Shown here piece after piece: positions 1 through 6,950 of a stretch of 6,950 nt of DNA. The first letter of the stretch is position 1. Every line of letters starts with the position of its first letter. This stretch comes from Deinococcus marmoris (GTDB lineage Bacteria; Deinococcota; Deinococci; Deinococcales; Deinococcaceae), in contig NZ_MSTI01000071.1 in NCBI RefSeq assembly GCF_001949125.1, positions 1 to 6,950 on the forward strand, in the 5' to 3' direction. A program made the translations under genes and the position numbers. Under the pieces are notes generated by a model. It saw only the letters and a program-made list of their open reading frames with translations. It did no database searches and was not told where the DNA came from.

Positions 1-399
1 GACCATGTAGGGAATGCCCACCTGACGGCCCAGCAGGATATGTTCGCGGGTCTGGGGCATGGGGCCGTCAGCGGAGCTGACGACCAGGATTGCGCCGTCC
101 ATCTGCGCGGCTCCGGTGATCATGTTCTTGATGTAATCGGCGTGACCGGGGCAATCGACGTGCGAGTAGTGCCGGGTGGCGGTCTGGTACTCGACGTGGG
201 AGGTGTTGATGGTGATGCCACGGGCCTTTTCTTCGGGGGCCTTGTCGATCTGGCTGTAGTCCATCGTTTCGATGGTGGGGTCCATCGCGGCGGCCGTGAA
301 GGTGATGGCAGCGGTCAGGGTGGTCTTGCCGTGATCGACGTGTCCGATGGTGCCGATGTTCACGTGCGGCTTGTTGCGCGAAAAAGTGCCTTTTGCCAT
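1..399 (-). CDS. tuf: Elongation factor Tu, N-terminal part (partial)
   Basis: EF-Tu is the GTPase that carries aminoacyl-tRNA to the ribosomal A site in the cytoplasm. The window holds the first 133 codons; a full EF-Tu is about 395-405 residues, so the rest lies beyond the left edge. The reading begins [20 protein letters not shown]. Visible GTPase motifs are the P-loop GHVDHGKT (residues 19-26), the switch I segment ending RGITI (60-64) and DCPGH (82-86, with His86 equivalent to the catalytic His of E. coli EF-Tu). The highly conserved stretch [20 protein letters not shown] follows. The ATG at 399-397 is preceded by a strong AGGAGG 8 nt upstream. It lies downstream of four tRNA genes on the same strand and is probably cotranscribed with them, with a possible promoter of its own. 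Family assignment is essentially certain. Whether the genome has a second tuf copy cannot be seen here. Confidence 0.98.
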   Translation of the reverse strand, partial: MAKGTFSRNKPHVNIGTIGHVDHGKTTLTAAITFTAAAMDPTIETMDYSQIDKAPEEKARGITINTSHVEYQTATRHYSHVDCPGHADYIKNMITGAAQMDGAILVVSSADGPMPQTREHILLGRQVGIPYMV

Positions 400-407
400 G
401 CTGGTGT

Positions 408-413
408 CCTCCT
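408..413 (-). promoter_or_regulatory. Shine-Dalgarno sequence of tuf
   Basis: AGGAGG on the minus strand, 8 nt before the tuf ATG. It is a full-consensus ribosome binding site, as expected for one of the most highly translated genes, and it fixes the start codon. Confidence 0.9.
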
Positions 414-485
414 GAAAAAGACTGAAAGGGGGCTTGGGGTCAAGACTGCCCTGCTGTTTAAAGTCAACGGCGGGCAAGCCTGAAC

Positions 486-514
486 AGTGTATCCGCCTGC
501 TTGACCTGTGCCAA
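486..514 (-). promoter_or_regulatory. Candidate tuf-proximal promoter
   Basis: On the minus strand, TTGGCA (514-509, five of six bases matching the -35 consensus) is followed after exactly 17 bp by TACACT (491-486, four of six matching the -10 consensus). Transcription would start near 479 and give a leader of about 80 nt before tuf. It lies in the 215 bp gap between the last tRNA (ends 615) and tuf. A separate promoter here would let tuf be made independently of processing of the long tRNA transcript. This is inferred from sequence only. Confidence 0.45.
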
Positions 515-614
515 GACTTGCCTCACGTTGTCGCGGCGGGGTTCATCAGAAGCGGCCCACACAAAAAACATGCAGGCCGTCTGGGCAAAACCATGGAACT
601 CTGGTAAAGATTGC

Positions 615-689
<75 letters not shown>

Positions 690-716
690 GCGTCTGAGAA
701 GGGGCGAAAAAGGATA

Positions 717-789
<73 letters not shown>

Positions 790-811
790 AGGATGAAAGG
801 AGGTAAAGCGC

Positions 812-897
<86 letters not shown>

Positions 898-943
898 GCA
901 GTTGTCATGGTTTCACCGCCGATTGAAACTGACGCTGAAACTG

Positions 944-1019
<76 letters not shown>

Positions 1020-1090
1020 TGGAGCGAAGGCAAAGCTGTCCCATCTGGGTGCGGAAGAGGCCGCGCAGGCACGTTCACTTCCGGCTGGGA

Positions 1091-1119
1091 ATAGTAGCAC
1101 TGGTTATAGAGGGTGTCAA
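1091..1119 (-). promoter_or_regulatory. Main promoter of the tRNA-tuf cluster
   Basis: On the minus strand, a perfect -35 TTGACA (1119-1114) is separated by exactly 17 bp from the -10 TACTAT (1096-1091, four of six bases matching). Transcription should start near 1084, leaving a 5' leader of about 65 nt before tRNA-Thr(TGT). No other site in the flank is as good. Near-consensus promoters are typical of stable RNA operons. Confidence 0.85.
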
Positions 1120-1482
1120 ACCTTGCTGGCGGGAGCTTCCTGGGCGGCCCCCAAAAGGCTGGCCTGGCTGTTCGGCCCCCTTCCGAATCTGTGGAGCAGC
1201 GCGACTTTTCTCGCCTTCCACACAGGTCTGCTCAGGGTTGATCTGCGGGCTGTCCAGCATAGGTGGACCTTCCCGGTGGACGGGTCAGGTAGCCGCCCCC
1301 ACTTGCTGGGCAGCTCCGGGGCTATGAGCCATTCGGCGCATTCCCTGCCAAGCCATGCGGCGTATGCTGTCCGGCGCACGAGTTGTTTCTGGACGCCTTT
1401 TCCGGCGACCCAGACCCGCTCTTTGATTCTCTCGCCCCCTTTTCTGACATGCCCATCGTGTCACCCCAACGAGGTTTTTCTC
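1120..1482. other. Intergenic region between divergent transcription units
   Basis: About 360 bp between the tRNA promoter and the first ABC gene. Several long open frames cross it, but none has a recognisable product, a good ribosome binding site or a familiar motif. Frame openness here is expected from high GC content. A weak imperfect stem (CTGTG near 1190 with CACAG near 1220, enclosing GCGA/TCGC at 1201-1214) was the only structure noted. No plus-strand promoter with both a good -35 and a good -10 was found. The best -10-like element is TATGCT near 1363, with only a poor -35. The promoter of the ABC operon is presumed to lie here but is not identified. Confidence 0.6.
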
Positions 1483-1485
1483 TTG
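1471..1485 (+). promoter_or_regulatory. Ribosome binding site and TTG start of first ABC gene
   Basis: GAGG (1471-1474) lies 8 nt before an in-frame TTG (1483-1485). The resulting N-terminus, [17 protein letters not shown], has the expected short amphipathic lead into the first membrane helix. The next in-frame ATG (1519) lacks a comparable binding site and would remove this conserved-looking lead. The open frame upstream of 1483 encodes Cys/Pro/Ser-rich sequence that does not look like protein. Confidence 0.75.
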
Positions 1486-3467
1486 GACAGTCTGCGTTCC
1501 CTGTGGCCCTATCTGAAAATGCACCAGCGCCAGTACATCATCGGCATGGTGCTGGTCATCTTTGCCAACAGCATCAACCTGTTGCCCTTCTATTTCATTC
1601 GTCTGGTCATCGACGGCCTGACCGGGGCGCGCGACGGCGATCCCGGCACGCCCGGCATCACGCTGGCGCAGGCTGGATGGTACGCGCTGGGCATCGTGGT
1701 GGCGGCGGTGGCAGCGGGCGTGTTCATGCTGTACATGCGCCGCCTGATCGTGGTGGCCTCGCGCCAGACCGAGTACGAAATCCGGCGCGACATCTTTGCC
1801 CACCTGCAAGGGCTGGACAAGCCGTATTACGACCGCGCCAGCACCGGCGACCTGATGAACCGCCTGACCGGCGACCTGAGCGCCGTGCGCGAGACGCTGG
1901 GTTTCGGCCTCTGGCAGATCGTGAACATCGTGTCGGGCTTTCTGACCTCGTTCGCCGTGATGTTCAGCCTGAGCTGGCAACTGACCCTGATCGTGCTGGC
2001 GGTGGTGCCGATCATCGTGGGCGTGCTGACCTATCTGGCGCGGCTGATCAACGTGCGCCACCGGCTGGCGCAGGAGCAGAACAGCAAGATCGCGGGCAAG
2101 GCGCAGGAAAACTTCAGCGGCGCGCGGGTGGTCAAGGGCTACGCCATCGAGGACCGTGAGATCAGCGAGTACAAGGCCATGAACCTGGAACTGCTGAAGC
2201 GCAACATCGCATTGACGAAAGTGGACGGTCCCCTCAGATCGTTCATGAGCCTGCTGCTGGGGCTGGCCTTCGCGCTGATCCTGCTGGTGGGCGGGCGGCT
2301 GATCCTGAACTCGAACGGGGCATTCACGGTGGGGATGTTCGTGCAGTTCGTGGGCACCCTGGAACGCCTGACTTTCCCGATGCTGATGATCGGCTGGATC
2401 ACCGGCGTGACCCAGCGCGGACTGGCCTCCTGGCTGCGTCTGCGCGAACTGTACGACGCCCGCGCCCAGGTGCAGGACGTGCCGGGGCGCACCGACACCA
2501 GCATTCGCGCGCTGGACGGCGACTTGCGTTTCCGGAATGTGTCGATGAATTACGGCACCCGCGAGGTGCTTAAAAATATCGACCTGCATGTGCCCGCTGG
2601 TACGTTCCTGGGCATCACCGGACCTACTGGCAGCGGCAAGACCGTGCTGGGGCAGCTCATCACGCGCAGCATGGACCCCAGCTCCGGCGTGGTCCGCATG
2701 GACGGCCACGACTTGCGGGTCATCCCTCTGCGGGTGCTGCACGACGTGGTGGCGGTGGTGCCGCAGGAACCCTTCCTGTTCGGCGATACGCTGGCCAACA
2801 ACATCGCCTTCGGGGTGGAAAAGCAGGAGTTGCCCCTGGTCAAGACTGGCGTGAGCGTGGTGGGTGCGCCGCCCGTGCCAAATATTCCCCAGCAGCCCGA
2901 CCCGGAACGGGTCCGCAACGCCGCCCGACTGGCCGGACTGCTGGAAGACATCGAGGGCTTTCCAGACGGCTTCGAGACGCTGCTGGGCGAGCGCGGCGTA
3001 ACGTTGTCGGGCGGCCAGCGCCAGCGCACGGCGATTGCGCGGGCCATCGTGCGCGAACCGGCCATTTTAATTCTGGACGACAGCCTCTCGGCGGTGGACA
3101 CCGAGACCGAGCGCAAGATTCTGGACGGTCTGCGCGAGGTCAGTCAGGGCCGCACCGTGATCCTGATCGCCCACCGCGTCAGCACGTTGCGCCACGCCGA
3201 CAAGATCGTGGTGCTGGAGGAAGGCCGCGTGACCGAGCAGGGCAGCCACGACGAGCTGCTGGAATTGAACGGCCATTACGCCGAGCTGGAACGCCTGCAA
3301 CGTCTGGCCAGCGATCTGGACGAGGAAGACGACGCCATCGGTGATCCCGAAGCGGCGGCGGACCGTCTGGCCGCGCGCCGGGAAGCCATCCGCGACGCTC
3401 AGGCTACGCAAACCCAGGCGACCCAGACCCAGCCCACGCAAACCCAGACCCGTCAGGAGGTGCTGAA

Positions 3468-3471
<4 letters not shown>
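1483..3471 (+). CDS. ABC exporter half-transporter, YheI/MdlA-like subunit with degenerate ATP site
   Basis: A 662-residue half-transporter: six predicted membrane helices (about 18-40, 65-84, 141-163, 166-190, 253-275, 284-308), then a nucleotide-binding domain. NBD motifs are Walker A GPTGSGKT (380-387), Q-loop Gln428, signature LSGGQ (508-512), Walker B ILILDD (528-533) and H-loop His564. Asp533 stands where the catalytic Glu is usual, as in YheI (BmrC) and MdlA and other subunits of asymmetric heterodimers. Two oddities: a roughly 26-residue Pro/Val-rich insertion (447-472) between Q-loop and signature, and an acidic then Thr-Gln-repeat tail (642-656). The stop overlaps the start of the second half-transporter by 4 nt, so the two are translationally coupled and should form one membrane complex. 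By family this is an ATP-driven exporter of drugs or lipid-like molecules. The substrate is unknown. Confidence is high for family and moderate for the exact start. Confidence 0.93.
3406..3450 (+). repeat. Thr-Gln codon repeat at the 3' end of the first ABC gene
   Basis: Fifteen codons encode alternating Thr and Gln broken by single Ala or Pro (residues 642-656). The DNA is a run of ACG/ACC and CAA/CAG codons with period about 6 bp. It follows an Asp/Glu/Ala-rich stretch and precedes the ribosome binding site of the next gene. It looks like a slippage-prone low-complexity tail with no domain. Confidence 0.75.
3455..3460 (+). promoter_or_regulatory. Shine-Dalgarno sequence of second ABC gene
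   Basis: AGGAGG inside the last codons of the upstream gene, 7 nt before the GTG start at 3468. The start overlaps the upstream stop (GTGA), so reinitiation as well as direct binding is possible. This supports balanced production of the two exporter halves. Confidence 0.85.
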
Positions 3472-5351
<1,880 letters not shown>

Positions 5352-5360
5352 AATCGGGAA

Positions 5361-5404
5361 AAGGGGAGAGGCCGGAACGCATATTGCTTCCGGCCTCTTC
5401 CTTT
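5361..5404. terminator. Bidirectional stem-loop terminator between convergent genes
   Basis: The perfect inverted repeat AGAGGCCGGAA (5367-5377) and TTCCGGCCTCT (5388-5398) extends outward with wobble pairs to about 17 bp (5361-5404). The loop is 10 nt and may close further through GC/GC around ATATT. It starts 10 nt after the ABC operon stop and ends 8 nt before the stop of the convergent gene. T-rich flanks are modest: CTTT on the plus side, CCTTTTCCC on the minus side. Position and stem strength make a shared terminator very likely. Confidence 0.85.
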
Positions 5405-5412
5405 GCCCCGCG

Positions 5413-6378
5413 CTACTTCAAGGTCTTGCTGATAAACCCGTTGCTGTAATAGTCCGTCGCCTTCGCTCCAGCCGGCAGATTCCCCTGCTTGACCAGGACA
5501 GCCACCGCTTTCGTCCAGGCATCGGGATTGCTTGCGCCGATGCCGTTGGCCTGCGTGTAGGCACTGGTCATCAGCGGCGTGCTGGCCTTGAGGATCTCCA
5601 GCGTCCCCGCCTTGCCGAACACGGGCTGGGCCAGTTTGAAGGCGCGGGCGGGGTCCGCCACCGTGAATTTCAGGCCGCGCTGGCTGGCCCGCACCACTTT
5701 GGCGGCCAGATCACCCGTTAGCGACTTGCCGGAGGCGATCAGGCCCACGCCCACCATCGGGTACGCGGCGGAAATGTCGAGAGTGTAGACCTTCTTGCCC
5801 ACCGACTGCTCCAGCAACACCACGTCGTTGTTGATGTACCCCACAGCGGCGTCCACCCGCCCGGCCCGCACCGCGTCCTGCTGCGTGAAGCCGATGGTGG
5901 CGAGTTTGATGTCCTTGCCCTCTTTTAGCTTGGCGCTGTCCAGTACGGCCTGGATGGCGTGATAGGTGCTGCCGTAGGGGCCGGGAATGCCCACTGTCTT
6001 GCCCTTTAAGCTGGCAATCCCGTCCAGTGGCTTGAGGCTGAAGACCGTCACCGGATTCTTCTGATACATGGTCATGATGTACTTCACGTCCGCGCCCTGA
6101 TTGCGCGCAAAGATGGCGTCCTCGGGATCGCCCACCACGAAGTCCAGCTTGCCTTGCAGCAGCAGCGGCAGCAGTTGGGTCACGTAGCCGTGCTGGTAGT
6201 TGACCTTCAGGCCCTCGGCGGCAAAGTAGCCCAGCTTGTCGGCCACGTAAAAGGGCGTGAACTGCACGTCCGGGTTGTAGCCCAGGCCGATGTTGACCGT
6301 GCGTGTGGGCGTCTGGGCCTGGGTGGTCTGGGTTCCTCCCAGCAGGAACGCCAGGGAGAGGAGGGCAAATCGCTTCAT
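5413..6378 (-). CDS. Secreted substrate-binding protein, NMT1/NitT-TauT (ThiY-like) family
   Basis: A 321-residue periplasmic-type binding protein. The start at 6378 gives a clear Sec signal peptide: MKR, a hydrophobic core, then TQA|Q with predicted cleavage after Ala21. There is no lipobox Cys, so a soluble and not lipid-anchored protein is predicted. The mature part opens with IGLGYNPDVQFTPFYVADKL and continues GYFAAEGLKVNY, typical of the NMT1/ThiY/SsuA-type fold that binds pyrimidine precursors, sulfonates, nitrate or similar small molecules. Further family-like segments are DFVVGDPEDAIFARNQGADV (near 85-105) and GKTVGIPGPYGSTYHAIQAV (near 130-150), whose Gly/Ser/Tyr loop lies in the usual ligand region. 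Such proteins normally serve a permease and an ATPase, but neither is next to it in the window. No ribosome binding site precedes the ATG; a -10 box sits directly upstream. The ligand is not assignable; a pyrimidine or thiamine precursor is one possibility only. Confidence 0.92.
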   Translation of the reverse strand: MKRFALLSLAFLLGGTQTTQAQTPTRTVNIGLGYNPDVQFTPFYVADKLGYFAAEGLKVNYQHGYVTQLLPLLLQGKLDFVVGDPEDAIFARNQGADVKYIMTMYQKNPVTVFSLKPLDGIASLKGKTVGIPGPYGSTYHAIQAVLDSAKLKEGKDIKLATIGFTQQDAVRAGRVDAAVGYINNDVVLLEQSVGKKVYTLDISAAYPMVGVGLIASGKSLTGDLAAKVVRASQRGLKFTVADPARAFKLAQPVFGKAGTLEILKASTPLMTSAYTQANGIGASNPDAWTKAVAVLVKQGNLPAGAKATDYYSNGFISKTLK

Positions 6379-6385
6379 GAGACCG

Positions 6386-6391
6386 AGTATA
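6386..6391 (-). promoter_or_regulatory. -10 box abutting the binding-protein start (possible leaderless mRNA)
   Basis: TATACT on the minus strand (five of six consensus bases) ends 7 nt before the ATG at 6378, so transcription would start at or within a base or two of the start codon. No purine-rich ribosome binding site is present in between. No good -35 lies 16-18 bp upstream. Leaderless genes with a -10 box in this exact place are described as common in Deinococcus. Confidence 0.55.
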
Positions 6392-6455
6392 GGAGTGCGG
6401 CGTGACGCGTCTGTGATGGGCCACGCTAAGCCACTGTCTCGCCCATTGCCACGCC

Positions 6456-6483
6456 ATTGTACGGATGCCGCCGCGCCTGTCCA
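6456..6483 (-). promoter_or_regulatory. Alternative upstream promoter for the binding protein
   Basis: On the minus strand, TGGACA (6483-6478, five of six -35 bases) and TACAAT (6461-6456, five of six -10 bases) are separated by 16 bp. Transcription would start near 6449 and give a leader of about 70 nt with no ribosome binding site before the ATG. It could coexist with, or be used in place of, the start-proximal -10 box. Confidence 0.4.
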
Positions 6484-6590
6484 TGCGGCACAGTGGAACG
6501 TGGAAAGGGAGGTGGACATGCCAGCAGACCGAGGTTCGGATCAAGAAATAGATCGGCGCGGCGACGACGCCCCCGATCAAGCACACTTCA

Positions 6591-6608
6591 AGAGGCGCAA
6601 GAGCCTCT
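6591..6608. terminator. Short inverted repeat downstream of transposase
   Basis: AGAGGC (6591-6596) and GCCTCT (6603-6608) form a 6 bp stem with a 6 nt loop, 31 bp beyond the transposase stop. It lacks a T-run on either strand. It could be a weak terminator or lie near the end of the insertion sequence. Its role is uncertain. Confidence 0.3.
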
Positions 6609-6638
6609 GATCAATGGTTCGGACAGTTTTGACCAGCT

Positions 6639-6950
6639 CTAAGCTGCTTTGACTCCCAGATCCAGCGGCCTGGATGGATGTTTTTCCAATTCAGCAAATC
6701 TCGCCTGAAGACCGAGATTGCTCAGTATTCGCCACGCAAACAGTCGATTGAAGGCCCGCCGCTTGATGTCCTCGTAGGAAAACACCAGCGAAGTGACCGG
6801 GCGACCCTGGAGGCCGCTGGCCTCCAGGAGCATTTCAGCCCGGCCCAGACTGAGTGCAAAGAACGCAGCATTCCAGTGATTTTCCAGAGCCTGCGTCTTG
6901 CGGAGCTGGCATGTGGTCAGCCCTGCGAACTGCTTGGCATCGCGAAACAC
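6639..6950 (-). CDS. DDE transposase, C-terminal part (partial, IS4-like)
   Basis: The last 103 codons and the stop of a gene whose N-terminal part lies beyond the right edge; the first codon seen (GTG) is internal and not a true start. The segment VFRDAKQFAGLTTCQLRKTQ, followed by ALENHWNAAFFALSLGRAEM, matches the pattern E-x-x-FRDxKQ-x-x-GL-x-x-CQ-x-R...AL-x-x-H-x-N-x-A found at the C-terminal catalytic region of IS4/IS701-type DDE transposases. In these the third catalytic acid (Glu) lies just before FRD, which here is outside the window. The rest is basic and helical. The protein should cut and join the ends of its insertion sequence. Whether the element is intact cannot be judged; family within the DDE group is tentative. 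Confidence 0.75.
   Translation of the reverse strand: MFRDAKQFAGLTTCQLRKTQALENHWNAAFFALSLGRAEMLLEASGLQGRPVTSLVFSYEDIKRRAFNRLFAWRILSNLGLQARFAELEKHPSRPLDLGVKAA

Noticed and set aside
40..483. Open frame antisense to tuf
   Set aside because: The minus strand is unambiguous EF-Tu over the same bases, so this Gly/Val-rich frame is a shadow.
563..595. Possible terminator or attenuator between tRNA-Thr(GGT) and tuf, suggested by a T6 run on the minus strand
   Set aside because: The bases before the T-run do not form a stable stem. The only pairing found (GCCCA with TGGGC) places the T-run in the loop.
1190..1224. Imperfect stem CTGTG...CACAG enclosing GCGA/TCGC
   Set aside because: It is interrupted by unpaired bases, has no T-run and no clear gene to serve; such stems arise by chance in GC-rich DNA.
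1285..2742. Long open frame antisense to the first ABC gene
   Set aside because: It is His/Gln/Ala-rich, has no domain and mirrors the codon bias of the GC-rich transporter gene.
6379..6519. 47-residue N-terminal extension of the binding protein
   Set aside because: It would bury a textbook signal peptide that starts at 6378 and shows no conserved character.
6379..6590. Short hydrophobic minus-strand reading frame starting near 6586 (VCLIGGVVAAPIYFLI...)
   Set aside because: It has no ribosome binding site and runs on as a shadow of the binding-protein gene in another frame. A remnant of a disrupted gene cannot be excluded but is not supported.

Overview
The window is GC-rich, with compact genes, GTG and TTG starts and few A/T runs. 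The N-terminus of EF-Tu ([20 protein letters not shown]) resembles those of the Deinococcus-Thermus group. One gene appears to have a -10 box directly against its start codon, the leaderless arrangement reported as frequent in Deinococcus. A Deinococcus-type chromosome is the best guess, but it rests on pattern recognition and not on a database match.

Layout from left to right. Positions 1-399 (minus strand) hold the first 133 codons of tuf (elongation factor Tu), which runs off the left edge. Upstream of it, on the same strand, are four tRNA genes in transcription order Thr(TGT), Tyr(GTA), Gly(CCC), Thr(GGT). This is the amino-acid order of the classical tRNA-tufB operon of Escherichia coli. 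A near-consensus sigma-70-type promoter (TTGACA, 17 bp, TACTAT) precedes the tRNAs, and a weaker candidate promoter lies between the last tRNA and tuf. After about 360 bp with no convincing gene, two overlapping plus-strand genes (1483-3471 and 3468-5351) encode the two halves of a heterodimeric ABC exporter of the YheI/YheH (BmrC/BmrD) or MdlA/MdlB kind. The first half has Asp in place of the catalytic Glu after Walker B, and the second has LSTGQ in place of LSGGQ. Together these predict one degenerate and one working ATP site. A long stem-loop at 5361-5404 separates this operon from a convergent minus-strand gene (5413-6378) for a secreted NMT1/NitT-TauT-type substrate-binding protein, which has no transporter partners in the window. 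At the right edge (6639-6950, minus strand) is the C-terminal part of a DDE transposase from an insertion sequence.

The parts are functionally independent: translation (tRNAs and EF-Tu), export of an unknown, probably amphipathic, compound, and capture of an unknown small molecule. I see no new multi-gene system. The points most worth checking are the paired degeneracy of the ABC exporter, the Pro-rich insertion and Thr-Gln tail of its first subunit, the apparently leaderless binding-protein gene, and the dual promoter layout of the tRNA-tuf cluster.
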